A DNA stretch of 64,000 bases from Amaurobius ferox (GCA_951213105.1 OX578146.1:112019927-112083926), one strand, 5' to 3'. Positions 52,801 to 62,649 are shown, counted from the first letter of the stretch. Made by a program: numbers and translations. Notes: generated from the sequence alone by a model not told the origin.

Positions 52801-55800
52801 TAAACAATATATGGAATATGAATCCATAAGTATGTTTAGTGAAGCCCCATACACTAAATATTTGTCCATTTTATAACCATTTGTATACTGGAGCCGTACA
52901 CTCTAAATATTTGTCCATTTCATAACCATTTCTATACTGGAGCCTTACACCCTAAATATTTGTCCATTTCATAACCATTTCTATACTGGAGCCATTTCAT
53001 AACCATTTCTATATGAATTGAGTAATGTAGCTGGTATATAAATCCAATATCTCTGGCTCTAAGAGAAACTTCTGCAAAATCTTGGTTTTATTATTGCTTT
53101 TAGTGCTTAAAAAATTCCTGAAAACGTTTTGAACCCTCCTGGAAAAATTTTTGAAACTCCTGGAAATGAATAAAAGAGAATCTACCTTACAGAAGAGTAA
53201 GGGCCCTGTTAATAGCTGGTGCATACTGGCTCCAGCTCAAATCTTATTACATGTCATAAGCATGTGTTTTGTTTACAATTTTAATATTCTTTAACAGGGG
53301 AAGAATCACAACTTGAAAAAGAACACAGAGAGTACCAAATGGAACTGAAGAATAAAAAAAAGGTATATTTTCTGTTAAGGGTATATTTCCTTTTAAGATA
53401 TTGTATGCAATAAATTTGTGACACTAATGGCTTAAATTAGCAATAATTTGGTGACCTTGGTGGTGAAATAGGTCAAATATCACTAACTTGGTGACTTAAA
53501 ATTGTCACCAAATTCACGAGCATGAAATGGGCAAAAGTAACTATTAATCAATGAAACTGTCAAATTGACAAAAATTCAATATCTTGGATAATAAAGTTTA
53601 ATTTATTTAATAATGCCTGCCGCTTTAGGAGAATTAATATTCTTGATGAAGGGAAAATCATGTGCTGCCCACATCAGATTTTTTTTTTTTTTTATTGGTT
53701 TCTGTATAATTTTGCATTTTTATTAAATTATCAGTTCTGGGGGGGGGGGGGGGGAGGTGCAACTATCATAACTAAATTTCCCTCTGCTTGCTGATTATTT
53801 TTCAGTTTTGGCTTTACTTTTATGACCATTTGTTGATTTTATGTTCCTTTTGGATACTGTTCATAAAATACCCAGTATAGGCTCCTAGAAATAAAGTTGT
53901 GTATTTTTTTAGTTCAAAATTTTTAACAGATGGCAACAGGAGTTTGATCTGACTAATTTTTAATCTAAAGATATTTTCAGTTATGAAAGATGTTCTTTTT
54001 GTAATTCTTTGATCTTTGATTATCCCCTTCCAAAAAAAAAAATATTGTAATTTACATTTGTCTAACTCCCCTCAAAGAAAGTTTGAGGTTTTGTAATGAA
54101 AGAGTAAACTTTTTGTAATGAAAGAGTGAACCTAAAGATTCTGTAAAAATATTAGTATATTAAAGTGTTTTTAAAATCTTCTAAATATAAAATTTTGTAT
54201 AAGTGTACTGCAAGCCATACTATAAGCTGTATGCAATGTCTTTAATTTGTAGAAGTAAAAAATTTTCTCCAGTCCAAATTCAAAAATATTTTTATTTGAA
54301 AGTTCAAACATATGTTTATTAATAATCTGTTAATGTTATTAATAGTATGTATAAAATATATTAACTTCGCAGGATCTGTGAAAATATTAGTATGCAGCAG
54401 TTCGCATTTTCTTAACTCAGTTTTTCAATGTTTTTTGTTTTGTTTTTAAATTAAAAGAAACACAAATTTTGTATGCAGCTTTTCTTTCTTTGTGGATCAA
54501 CAAACATCATATCAGGGCAAAAACAATTTCAATTTCTAAATGTTTCGTTAAGATACAGCTAAATACTTTTTCTAGTAAATTGTTGTTAGGTGGGCCCAAC
54601 TAAAGTCACCATCTATTAAAAAGTTTCTATCAAAAAAACTTTTTTGTAGGCAGTTTTTGATATGACTAATTGATTTGTATATATAAAATAGCAATGTTGA
54701 AATAAAGTTTTTACCATTTTTCCTCCCAAAAATGATGCTGAACTATAGCCAGTTAAGCAGATCCCTTTAAGCTAAATTAATTTAAATTAAATAGCATCTG
54801 CATTCATGCATTTAATGCATTTTCAAATTAGCTGATTTTATAGATAGTTTCCATATGATAGAAGGAATAGTAATAATCATTTTCCTTCTTTTTACTATCT
54901 GTATGTGCAAGGAATGGTCAACAACAGGTGCTTGTTTTAAATAGTAAAATAGAATGTTTGTGTGTGTGCAGCATATTGGAATGTGTTTATTATGTTGTGT
55001 TTTATATGTTATGGAATCCAATCAATGTACAGATACAAAATTTGGTATAGGATATTTCAGGGCAGGCCACAAATCACCTCAAAGCAATTTTTCTAAAATT
55101 GAAATTTAGTTTTTAGTTATTAATATTTTAATATTTTCTACCAGAAGGAGACAAGAAAGAACTCACTCATATAATGCAACCAGTATTAGGATTAGGTTTT
55201 TCTATTTATCACAGACTAACTGATGTGATATTTCTGGCGAGTGTCAGTTGTGATTTCCAGCTGTAATAATTTGACTGGGAATTAAAAATACAAAATTCTT
55301 ACATTCTCTATCTTTCAGCTATATGCTTCAAATTGGATATTTAAACATTACTAGTGGTAATATGTGCAAAGATCATGTAAATTAAATTTTATTCTAATAA
55401 TAATTACCTGAGTTGGAATTTTTTTTTCAGCAAGGAAAGTTTTTTAATTTTATTTATTATTAATATTATTATTATATTCCATTCTTGGGCGAAATTAAAA
55501 AAAAAATTAACTTAAAAAATTGCACACTCTAGGGCACTACACTAAGCATTTTGTCTGTCTGTGTAGTGTACACATAGGACCAGTATTTCGTTTGGGACTT
55601 TTTCGCAGGGAGGGGGGAATGAAACTTTAACGGGGGACAAGTTTTCTATTTGCCCTATATAAATATATCTAAATGCTGTCACATAAATAGAAACTATGTT
55701 AACATAAAATGTCTCCGGGGGAGGGGGTGAAGCCTCCCCCCAGATATATGCCTGAAAGAAACACTGTGTAGGGCACTATGCATGTCTACTAAAGTCATCT

Positions 55801-58800
55801 CTAAGTCTTTTTAAAATGGCCTGGCTGAAATTGTTACAGGTTAAATAGCCACCAGGTGTTCCCATAACGTGCAGTTAAGCATCGTAATATGAGTGTTGTA
55901 TGCTAGCAGAGTTCACTAAAATGCATAATAATGTATATACTACACACTGATATACCCATTTATTCCTCAAAATGTTACTATCATTATGCAATTTTATAAT
56001 CTATCAATGAAATTAATTTTTGCTGTTTTATAAACAGTATAAATATATTTTATTGATAAATATAATAATAAAAATTAAATATTAATAAATGAAATATATA
56101 TATTAATAAAAACCAGTGTTAGGAAAATATATAAGGATATTAACCAATTAAAACATAAGAATACCAACCAGTATACAAAACAAGTATTCTTCAGAATAAG
56201 AGAAACGTAGCAGCCACTCCATAAAAGCAGGAAAACATCTGTAGACACATGCTAATAAGTATTATCATTTTTATAAAAAGTAAGAAAATTATTTTTGCTA
56301 TTACCCATAATATTCCTCAATTTAGGAAATTACTGCTCAAATTTTAGGATAGTAAAAATACTCTTCAAAATATTCTTTGTGGTGGTCTCTGCATGCTAGT
56401 ATATAATCTGAACGGTATAATGAAACAAAATAAAACCATAAATGTATATTATGCTCCTCACAATCTTTGTAGATTTTTTGCTTTTTCTACAATGCACACT
56501 AATGTATAGGGAAAGTACTGGAATCATGTCAAAAATTGGAACTCCATTTTTCAATGGATCTGCACATTTTGAGCCCCCCCCCCTAACACATGCAAAAAAA
56601 TTATTTTCTGTATGTCTGTCTGTATTATAATGTATATGTCCATTCTAGTTCAAAAACTATTCAACAAAATTTCACTAGATTTGGAAGGTAAATCACTTGG
56701 GGGTCACTCTGGTGCTGATTAAATTTTGTTACGATGCAGAAAATAGACTATGCCTTTTTTGCAAAATGGTCTACAAAAATCATCAAAATCTGAAATAAAA
56801 CTAAATACATTGATTAAATGCTTATTTCATATGTAATTTTTAATGATGAAAAGAATAAGACCAATCCCATTTCTTCAAAATAAATTGTGCTCAAGATATT
56901 TAATTTTTTTCCAGAGCTAGCAGCGTTTTTATGAGTCACTAGATGAAAAAAATAATAATTAAAGACTGTAAATTGGATACAATTTCAAATAAGCATCTGT
57001 TTCATTTTTTGCAATAAATTCAATTTAATGGATTAAGAAGGAGAGATAAATTGAGTCTGTAAGAAAAGTCATATGCTGCCCACATCAGATTTTTTTTTAT
57101 TTTTGTTCAATGAATAACAGAATATAAGATGGATATAAGAATTATTACAATATAAGAATTTTAATAATCTTATGATTTCATTTTCCATTTAGAGGGGACG
57201 TAGAAAGATGAACAACTTGCCTAAAGAGCTTGAAGGACTGATGGGTGCTGCAAATTTAAGCTTTGCCAGAGGGAATACAGAAGATGCTATAAAAATGTGT
57301 ATGGAACTTATCCGCTCAGGTAAGTTCTGTCTCTGTAACTTATAACAAATTGTATTCAAGTCTTTTGTCGCAATAACTTCACACATGTAATCATGCATAT
57401 TGTTATTGAACACTAATTCTTATCAAATGAATTGAATCAAATCTATTTGCATTACTAGCTATGGCTAGTAACCGAATCCACTTTCTACTGTAAAGATTAT
57501 GCTTTACAATAAAATTCTAGTGTTAAATATTTGCTTATACAATGGAGTGCACTTGTAACGAGCTCAGATACAGTAAAGTATCAATTATTAATTTTTTCTC
57601 CACCCGCTTGTATCTGCAATATCATGGACAACCCAACTTTTTTAGATTTCTCAGAAGTTTTTCAAATTATATACAATTTGGAAAACTTCTAAACCAGCCG
57701 GAAGTTATTTTTTTCCAGATTTTAAGATTTTTGGAACTTGATGGTTGAAAATGTACTATAGTCAAGTCTCAGACTACACGGTCTCCAAATCAAAACCATT
57801 CTAGAATTGCATTGTAAAGGAGTTGTAATTCTGACATGATTTTGTGTAGTGCTGCTAAGACCTAATATTTATTTTTGTTTGCATGTCTGTGACATCAACA
57901 GTGTCTTTAAGCTTTATGTTTCAGAACTATCATATACTTTACATATATGTTTTAGACATTATGCAAAAATTATCAACTTTGTATAAATGCAAATTTGATC
58001 CATTAAGTTTCGGAATATCAAAGTTGAAGTTATAAATTATTTTTTTAATGAATTTGAGTTATTCCTTACTGAAAACAAAATTAGTGACTATAAAATGTGA
58101 TTGACATAAAATACTAAAAAGTCCTAGCTGCCAATTATTTTCTGCAAACTATGATTTTTGTATTATCAGAAAAAATATGGGATGTTTTGACTTTTAAATA
58201 TTTTAGAAAGAAATCCCCTTATATAAGATTTTAAAACTGAAATCCTATACTTGAGGAAAATTACTATACTTAGGCTATCCACTGTGAGGTTTTTGGCTAA
58301 ATTTCTTTTTTAATATTTATGGGTTTTTCTAGTTTTATATATTAGTAAATTATGAAAGTCCATTTGACAATATCGTTGAAATCTTCATTTGCGTATTACA
58401 TTTTGTTGTGAAAATAGTTTTCCTGTTTGCATCCATTGCAATTTGGATATTTATTTCATGTTTTATACAGGGATTTTCTTTTTTAAACTTATTATTCAGG
58501 AAATGATATTTTCTAAACATTGTTAAAGCAATTTAGTCACTTACAGTATTTTATTATATCACAAGCCGGTGTAAGAAAAGCCTTCTGGATTTTTATATAA
58601 TCTTCTAGACATGTTAAAGAAATTTTCTGGATTTTCATTAAATTCAGTTTGCAGGCACTACTGTGTAAAAGGGATCAAATATTATAAGCAATAATAAACT
58701 CAGATATTGGTTATTTCAATCCTGAGCAAAGAAACAGATTCCATTTTATTGACTTTATGTTAAATTTCATTTATTACTCAGCACTCCTTGGGCCTGGATA

Positions 58801-60795
58801 CTGATTATTAATTTCACAGCACCTCCTAGGCCTAGATATTCAGCATATGGGCACTGCCCACAATGGAGCATAAATGAAAAACATTTTTTTAAAAGACTTC
58901 AAAAGAATTGGAATTATATAATGAATAAATAAACAGACTTTTAAATTTTATATAAAGAAGAGGAGAGAGATTGCGAAATTGCTATGATTATACTATTAAC
59001 CCTTTCGGGACGGCGGCATTCCGAAACTGCCGTGGCCCAAAGGACGGAGCACTTCGTTTCCTAACTTTTCCCAAAAGACGGCTAATTTTTTGCGCTAAGC
59101 CTAACTCTCGAAAAAAATTCACTAAAAATCACCCGTTCAACGCAGCATTCTACTTTTTTCAGGAAGAAAGGAAATACTTATTTTCTATTTGATGTATATT
59201 TTTCATACAAATTTTCTTTTATCAAAATATTAAAAATTTTAGTGTATATATGTTTTAGGTACAGATGGATAATTCTTTGGCATGTCCTTCCGATTTTTTA
59301 AAACTGTACCACATATATGCGTATTCTTAGACAACAAATACTTTGCAAGTACAGGAGAGATAAAAAATTTATCCAAATGCAAAGTATATCCTTTTCCTAA
59401 AAGTTCATTTAGAAGTGTTTTCACAACGCGTTCTCCATACCCACCATCAGAGCTTGATAATTCCGTGTCCTTTGCAGTATACACAAGGAAATTCCATATA
59501 CAGCCTGATTTCGATTCTGACAATTTATATATTTTTATTCCATATCTAGACCTTTTCGAGGGGATATATTGACAAAATCCCAGCCTTCCTTACCATGAGA
59601 ACAAAGATTCATCAATGAACATATTTCTTCTAGGAGTGTATATAGATTTAAATTTTGAAACTAATGCATCTAACACGGGTTTCAATTTATTTAGTTTTTG
59701 GGCATTACTATCAAGAATAAAATGAAGGTAACATAATATTCCTATAAATCGATCGCGACTTATAACTGAATTGAAAAAAGGAGTACTGATATTTGGATTC
59801 TTAGAAAAATACATTTTGAGATTTGGTTTTCTGACAATGCTCGTCAAAATTACTAGTGCGAGAAACACACGAAATTCGTTTCCTGTCACAGGTGTAAATA
59901 TATTTGAAACAGGTGGAGTCTTCGATGTGGAAGGACAGAGGAGATTTTTCTCCCATTTTTTCTTTGCAAACTCATTAGTTGCTTATTGCATTTTCAGATT
60001 CATCATCAGAAATAACACTGTTCCATGAATCTTCACAATCTGCTTTGCTTTCATTACTGTCTGGTTCGTTTACCATACGCGTATATTCTTCCACAGAAAG
60101 GAAACATCTCAAACCAGCCATACTTTTATCCGAAATAGCCTAATCATTTCACTGTCGCACATTCCTTTAACTAACCCCCCCCCCCCCAAAAAAAAAAAAT
60201 GCTCTCTTATATTCCTGTAATTCACCAACGAAATCATTAAAAGCTAAAATCAAAAGGAGACCCGGAACTCAATTATAAAATTGTTGATGCTGCGAGAAGA
60301 GCTCTGTCTGTTTACTTTACAGAACCATATGTTTCAACACTCCAAATGGAGAAATAATTTATTGGATTCTGCTTGTGCCAAGGTCAAGCATCTGCAAAAT
60401 ACATTTAAGTTGCTTCCACGGGCATTTAATGCCATCTAGTAGACAAATAAATTCAAAGGAAAACGTTTCACGTAGAAACACCTATACGTGCCACTCGGCG
60501 TTTAGGGTAAAGTTCTCTCCGGTGCGAGTGCGTGCCGTACATCCTTGAATGCAAGCTTGCAGGCGGCACGCGGGTGTGCCAACCGTCGCGAAAGGGTTAA
60601 ACTACACTTCTGTAATTAAATATTTTTAAATTCACTTTTTTTTAGTTATTTAGGTTTTTTTTTTCTTTTCTGATAAATATTTTTATCAGAATGTACTTAA
60701 CTATTTTTAATGTTGCAGCTCCTACTGCTCAAGAACCTTTCCAAACACTGGGAGTAATATATGATGAAATGGGTGAGCTTCGAAAGTCTTTTCAG
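34742..60795 (+). CDS. GTF3C3: General transcription factor 3C subunit 3 (TFIIIC102), 5' seven exons, partial
   Basis: TFIIIC subunit of the Tfc4/TFIIIC102 family. In the nucleus it helps assemble TFIIIB on tRNA and other Pol III genes; the TPR array is the TFIIIB-contacting part. Joined exons are 34742-34864, 38217-38309, 47076-47187, 50716-50820, 53298-53362, 57193-57319 and 60719-60795: 702 nt, 234 codons, no stop, all GT-AG, all phases compatible. Seen in the protein: an acidic Ser/Asp-rich N-terminus (about 40-95), the family element GEISFSEL (110-117), a basic patch RPRKKRRP (129-136, NLS-like), a charged helix (146-172), then two TPR motifs beginning KELEGLMGAANLSFARG (177-193) and PFQTLGVIYDEMGELRKSFQ (215-234). 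Animal members are about 850-900 residues, so roughly three quarters lies past the window. The start is supported by an in-frame TAA at 34724 and a purine at -3. The family call rests on my recognition of the TPR1-TPR2 segment. Confidence 0.9.
36800..37065 (+). repeat. Degraded tRNA-derived SINE in intron 1
   Basis: Tandem A-box-like GGTAAGTGGTCAGAGCACAG and B-box-like GAGTTTAATTCC (consensus GGTTCGANTCC) about 50 bp apart, followed by a non-tRNA body. Short flanking TATCCTG on both sides may be the remains of a target duplication. A different family from the SINEs in the arms. Confidence 0.5.
37938..37966. repeat. Poly-C / CA microsatellite
   Basis: A run of Cs followed directly by (CA)n, inside GTF3C3 intron 1. 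Confidence 0.9.
38217..38309 (+). CDS. GTF3C3: GTF3C3 exon 2
   Basis: Encodes 31 residues, including LIDDDSDGESYYSDRS, an acidic serine-rich stretch. Acceptor ttttag|CTT and donor ACT|gtaaga; phase 0 at both ends. The mariner-like element downstream begins only 38 bp after this donor. Confidence 0.8.
38348..39981 (-). mobile_element. Mariner-like (DUF4817-type) transposon with 114-bp inverted repeats
   Basis: Element of 1634 bp flanked by TA (38346-38347 and 39982-39983). Inverted repeats 38348-38461 and 39868-39981 begin CAGGGTGAGTCGGAATT and differ at about four positions, so the copy is young. Each repeat contains a small hairpin, GGGGTGATAGTACCCC. The transposase on the minus strand is listed separately. 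It lies in intron 2, in the opposite orientation to GTF3C3. Confidence 0.95.
38559..39614 (-). pseudogene. Mariner-like transposase, two frameshifts
   Basis: Reads MNAIAEYTFEELA (helix-turn-helix start), shifts frame near 39565, continues GNGHAARRLYKQRFP (DUF4817-type DNA-binding domain) and the catalytic core: LFSDEATFSREG (first Asp), FMHDGAPAHF (second Asp). A further frameshift near 38795-38803 is followed by RSPDLNPLDFFFWG (third Asp) and a C-terminus to 38559. All three acidic residues remain, with roughly 37 residues between the last two, so this is a DDD rather than a DDE transposase. Apart from the two frameshifts it is essentially complete, about 350 residues. It cuts and pastes the element by binding the terminal repeats; this copy cannot make a full protein. 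Confidence 0.9.
41230..42995 (-). mobile_element. Second mariner-like transposon with about 170-bp inverted repeats
   Basis: Inverted repeats at about 41240-41420 and 42800-42985 share ACTCTGAGCTCTCTATACAT, GGGATTACGCGAAAAAA and ACACCGATAGGTGGCGCTGT. The right end continues to about 42995 (CTGACCACCCAGTATATATA); the left end is less certain because host sequence there resembles an upstream local duplication. The repeats differ by roughly ten small changes, so it is older than the 38348-39981 element. Confidence 0.9.
41471..42589 (-). pseudogene. Mariner-like transposase (DD41D-like spacing), first Asp replaced
   Basis: Minus-strand reading: LTLPERALLVKLFYENKGHA (N-terminal helix-turn-helix, near 42580), in-frame stops near 42437 and 42400, then GVSRQLGVPYSTVRNVLRN (second HTH). 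At the first catalytic site it reads LWSNEVHF, with Asn (AAT) where family members have Asp. After GPVTCTVMARRY the frame shifts; a TAA at about 41850 precedes FMQDGAPPHIR (second Asp) and SPDLNPCDFWLWGYL (third Asp). I count about 42 residues between the last two Asp, near the rosa/Visitor (DD41D) class of Tc1/mariner. The lesions and the catalytic change make it inactive. Confidence 0.88.
45282..46686 (-). mobile_element. Internally deleted hAT transposon with perfect 8-bp target duplication
   Basis: Target duplication GTATAGTG at 45274-45281 and 46687-46694 is identical. The ends are CAGGGGTCGG and CCGACCCCCG, the usual short hAT terminal repeat, with longer imperfect subterminal similarity. 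At 1405 bp it is about half the normal length for a hAT carrying a full transposase; the transposase has lost its middle. Confidence 0.96.
45440..46241 (-). pseudogene. hAT transposase, N- and C-terminal parts joined by deletion
   Basis: From 46241: KKRKVD basic start, BED-like zinc finger with CLIC and HYETTH, an alpha-helical region, and YAIALDESCGI (first RNase-H-fold Asp), to a stop at 45594. In the next frame, without a gap in the DNA, comes CETSFSKMNFLKNEYCSRLK and AAHLEDILCIS, the C-terminal hAT dimerisation region (usual pattern CE.AFS.MN..K.KYRSRL). The deletion junction is therefore near 45600-45610 and removes the other catalytic residues and the insertion domain. Relatives are the ZBED5/GTF2IRD2-like hAT transposases. 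The 5' half is a clean 215-codon frame, so the copy is fairly recent. Confidence 0.92.
47076..47187 (+). CDS. GTF3C3: GTF3C3 exon 3
   Basis: Encodes NVELIQEDEDIGGSEKSDDD, then a Thr/Ser-rich segment ending ALKYVK plus the first base of a Gly codon. Acceptor aaatag|AAT and donor AAAAG|gtaggt. The split glycine joins exon 4 to give KYVKGEISFSEL, which resembles the conserved N-terminal element of animal GTF3C3 proteins. Confidence 0.85.
47188..50715 (+). other. GTF3C3 intron 3
   Basis: A 3.5-kb very AT-rich intron. It holds a TA/TG microsatellite (47388-47417) and a degenerate tandem region at about 48150-48470 with repeated ATACATATTTATAACATACT-like phrases. No further gene or intact transposon seen. 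Confidence 0.7.
50716..50820 (+). CDS. GTF3C3: GTF3C3 exon 4 (basic patch)
   Basis: Acceptor attag|GTGAG, donor CCAA|gtaaaa; 2 + 102 + 1 nt. Encodes EISFSELNDIMENDK followed by RPRKKRRP, a likely nuclear localisation signal, and an acidic tail. A 157-codon open frame (50433-50906) that runs through this exon is fortuitous outside the splice sites. Confidence 0.85.
51240..51310. repeat. Cluster of GATTTAAATC palindromes
   Basis: GATTTAAATC occurs three times (near 51240, 51263 and 51293) with related AAATCATT pieces, spaced about 23-30 bp apart, forming a local self-complementary AT-rich patch. Confidence 0.6.
52842..53010 (+). repeat. 49-bp minisatellite, about 3.3 copies
   Basis: The unit contains AAATATTTGTCCATTTCATA and TATACTGGAGCC; AAATATTTGTCC starts at 52856, 52905 and 52954, exactly 49 bp apart, and a partial fourth copy follows. 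Confidence 0.9.
53298..53362 (+). CDS. GTF3C3: GTF3C3 exon 5
   Basis: A 65-nt exon encoding the second part of a split Arg codon and EESQLEKEHREYQMELKNKKK, a charged predicted helix. Acceptor aacag|GG, donor AAAAAG|gtatat. It was found only by phase continuity between exons 4 and 6 and is too short for ORF detection. Confidence 0.8.
53649..53677 (+). mobile_element. 3'-terminal fragment of the same Helentron-like family
   Basis: AAGGGAAAATCATGTGCTGC followed by CCACATCAG and a long T run: the terminal stem-loop region alone, in intron 5. No recognisable body lies upstream. Confidence 0.6.
56480..57088 (+). mobile_element. Helentron/DINE-1-like element in GTF3C3 intron 5
   Basis: Older, diverged copy: 5' CTTTTTCTACAATGCACACT followed by AATGTATAGGGAAAGTACTGG; only one internal repeat (near 56630) instead of two; 3' end GTCATATGCTGCCCACATCAG followed by a T run. 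The varying number of internal repeats between copies is typical of DINE-1-type elements. It ends 105 bp before the exon 6 acceptor. Confidence 0.65.
57193..57319 (+). CDS. GTF3C3: GTF3C3 exon 6 (TPR1)
   Basis: Acceptor atttag|AGG, donor CTCAG|gtaagt; 42 codons plus one base. Encodes RGRRKMNNLPKELEGLMG and continues AANLSFARGNTEDAIKMCME. The pattern of small residues with G193, A198 and I199 matches a TPR, and the segment is the strongest identifier of the TFIIIC102 family. A Helentron-like repeat ends about 105 bp before the acceptor. Confidence 0.92.
59239..60121 (-). pseudogene. piggyBac transposase, truncated and broken
   Basis: Starts MAGLRCFLSVEEYTRMV at 60121, runs through an acidic segment (DSNESKADCEDSWNS) to a TAA near 59980, then in another frame FTPVTGNEFRVFLALVILTS and RDRFIGILCYLHF (piggyBac core), and RRNMFIDESLFSW (first catalytic Asp). 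A TAA where Lys is expected (about 59587) interrupts; then GRLGFCQYIPSKRSRYGIK, YTLHLDKFFISPVLAKYL (second Asp region) and HICGTVLKNRKDMPKNYP, stopping at 59239. The third catalytic region and the C-terminal cysteine-rich domain are missing, so it is inactive. It normally excises and inserts at TTAA. Confidence 0.9.
60177..60200. repeat. Poly-C / poly-A run
   Basis: A run of Cs followed by a run of As, inside the piggyBac remnant upstream of its transposase. Confidence 0.9.
60719..60795 (+). CDS. GTF3C3: GTF3C3 exon 7 (TPR2 start)
   Basis: Acceptor ttgcag|CT, donor TTTCAG|gtatgt. Completes the split Ala and encodes PTAQEPFQTLGVIYDEMGEL then RKSFQ, the first helices of TPR2. The next exon should resume TPR2; I found no such sequence between 60796 and 64000, so intron 7 probably runs out of the window. 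Confidence 0.92.
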
Positions 60796-61109
60796 GTATG
60801 TTTTAATATTAATCAATTGGTGATTATAACACTGTTCTCCGTTTATGTTCTCAGTCTCACTGTCATGCTGTTGCATCTTACTATGATACTCTGATGGCAT
60901 TAAAAACAGTCCTCACTATTCATATAGCTAACTTTAAGGAAGCAAAGAAAATGTTTATAGCTGTTGTAGAAGCATAACCATAGTATTAGAGTGATAAAAG
61001 TCTTAACCAAGTAGGAGGTTGAGAACCACTGAACTTGATGAAAAGAAATATCATATCATTTCCAACCAATAGGTCATAGAGGGCTTTTTATAGCTTGCAA
61101 AATGGCAAG

Positions 61110-62048
61110 CGTCAATATCTATGTAGTGTATGCAGTTCTGTGCTATATCCCATTGAAATTCCAGCCCACACCATGACGTTGCCACTTCTGAATGCGTGAT
61201 GTTCTATAATGTTCTTGGCCTGATTGCGTGTGCTTCGTTCTGTCCAGACCCTTACATGCTTATAATCTGATTCCAGGGCAAATCTGGACTCATTCATGAA
61301 CAGGACATTGCACCAATCGTAGACAGTCCAATTGACATGTTGCCGACACCACTTTAATCTTGCCCCTCTGATGGTTAGTGAAATACAACACAACACCTTG
61401 GACTGTTAATAAAACTCAAAAGCATGGTACTCAGACATACAGTCCCTTCACGTGGAGCCTTCGGCACTCAGTACTGACAGATATTGTCTTACTAAGTGCC
61501 GCTGCAACCATGGATGTAACAGTTGTGGAGGTCGCTCGTCGATTCCCTTTGGCTATTATAGCAATATACCGATCATCAGAGGGGTCATAACCCTTGGACG
61601 ACCAGGTACAGGTCTCTAGACAACTGTTTGACTTGTTTGGAATTGTTTCCATAATCGAGAAATTACCGAATGATAAACGCCAAAGAAAATAGCGACATCT
61701 TTGATTGACTGTCCTGCTTCAATGTGTCTGACAGCACGCCAGTACACACTATCTGTCATTTGCCTTCTTTCAGCCGTAGAAACACGAATATCATCAAAAA
61801 TAATCCTACAAAAGTTATAAACACTTTTTATCAGCATTTAAATGCACCTCCTTAAACCCTTCAGAATGCTGGCGTCTTCAACAACTGCCTAATTAGCATA
61901 TATCCAGACAGTCAATCGTGATTGGCTGTAACATGTGATATTTGCATACTGCCATCTACATTCGCAGCGATTTTCGGCCACTCAAATTCAAATACGCTTT
62001 CGTAAAATAAAAATTTGCATTGCGTGCTTAACTTTTGAAAGTCAGTGT
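61110..62048 (-). mobile_element. Tc1-like transposon, 3' half missing
   Basis: The 5' terminus, read on the minus strand, is CACTGACTTTCAAAAGTTAA preceded by TA (62049-62050 region). The element runs leftwards through the transposase and stops abruptly near 61110, where the frame ends before the second catalytic region. No matching terminus was found to the left, so the 3' part is deleted. It lies in GTF3C3 intron 7, about 315 bp after exon 7. Confidence 0.8.
61112..61759 (-). pseudogene. Tc1-like transposase fragment, first Asp replaced
   Basis: Starts MTDSVYWRAVRHIEAGQSIK with a helix-turn-helix (DVAIFFGVYHSVISRLWKQF), a TAG at 61616, the linker RPVPGRPRV, then a shift to DDRYIAIIAKGNRRAT (second DNA-binding half) and another shift to WCNVLFMNESRFALE. 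In this last motif Asn (AAT) replaces the first catalytic Asp. GNVMVWAGIS follows, and the coding sequence ends before the second Asp. Three frames, one stop and a lost half make it clearly dead. Confidence 0.88.
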
Positions 62049-62204
62049 AGTTTGAAGTATTTATAATATGTATTAAAAGGCATTGCATTCATTTTCCAAA
62101 AATATTAGAAATACTTCTAATTATTTTATTGATTTTTCAGAAAAAGAACAAATCTCCCCATTCTCAGCATCTATGCTTGGTGGGAAACATTGAGAAAAAT
62201 TTTT

Positions 62205-62400
62205 AGAATCTAAATGAACTAGAGGTTAGGAACTATTTTCCATGGATTAATATAGGGGAAAATGATGCAAACGGCTTGAGAGAAAATATCCTCAATGGCT
62301 TTCAGACATCTGATGGGAAAGTAGAATTGATGCAATCTAGCCTCTACGATATTAACTTCAAGAAACTTGACACACTATAAAATTGTGGACTATGACAACT
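62205..62400 (+). pseudogene. Possible degraded hAT transposase piece
   Basis: After a TAG the + frame reads LNELEVRNYFPWIN, GFQTSDGKVELMQSS, LYDINFKKLDTL, then a stop. The run of YFP, W, LxxLxxS and FKKLDTL is like the stretch ahead of the dimerisation region in hAT transposases, but the characteristic CE..FS and KYRSRL motifs are not seen afterwards. A weak call; it could equally be an unrelated decayed gene. Confidence 0.25.
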
Positions 62401-62649
62401 TGGGAAAAAAATACAACATGAAGCACAAAGTTTGTGTTAAAATGAAGGAATATAAATTTATGTATGCCTTGATAATCAGGCATGATATTCTAAATAGAAT
62501 AAATGCTGTTAATAAACAACTTTAAGATGAAAATATGAACATTAATCTTGTCTTAGAATTAATTAGGAATTTAAAATCATTCATATTGAATTATTGATTA
62601 GATTCAAATTATAAGGATGTTCTTGAACTACCAAAAAAAAAATAATAAA

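Larger units (their letters stand above)
50821..53297 (+). other. GTF3C3 intron 4
   Basis: A 2.5-kb intron, extremely AT-rich, with a cluster of GATTTAAATC palindromes (51240-51310) and a 49-bp minisatellite (52842-53010). No gene found. Confidence 0.7.
53363..57192 (+). other. GTF3C3 intron 5
   Basis: A 3.8-kb intron. It contains a Helentron-like 3' fragment (53649-53677) with a following T run, a poly-G run near 53739-53755, an unidentified repeat-like block at 55530-55780 with CTCCGGGGGAGGGGGTGAAG and an inverted CCTCCCCCCAG, and the Helentron-like element at 56480-57088. Confidence 0.7.
59000..60596 (-). mobile_element. piggyBac transposon remnant with TTAA target duplication
   Basis: TTAA flanks both ends (58996-58999, 60597-60600). 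The ends start CCCTTTCGGGACGG on the left and, inverted, CCCTTTCGCGACGG on the right, followed by GC-rich subterminal sequence containing related GGCGGC and GGCACG pieces. At 1.6 kb it is shorter than a full piggyBac; the C-terminal half of its transposase is gone. Confidence 0.93.
57320..60718 (+). other. GTF3C3 intron 6
   Basis: A 3.4-kb intron with a piggyBac remnant (59000-60596). Positions 57320-58995 are AT-rich without a recognisable gene; 58780-58850 has a short imperfect duplication (CAGCACTCCTTGGGCCTGGATA and CAGCACCTCCTAGGCCTAGATA). Confidence 0.75.

Noticed and set aside
59282..60028. + strand frames of 85-96 codons
   Set aside because: Antisense shadows of the piggyBac transposase.
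60841..60900. Candidate GTF3C3 exon 8 directly after exon 7
   Set aside because: The cag before TCTCACTGTCATGC could be an acceptor, but the translation does not resemble the continuation of TPR2 and the intron would be implausibly short.
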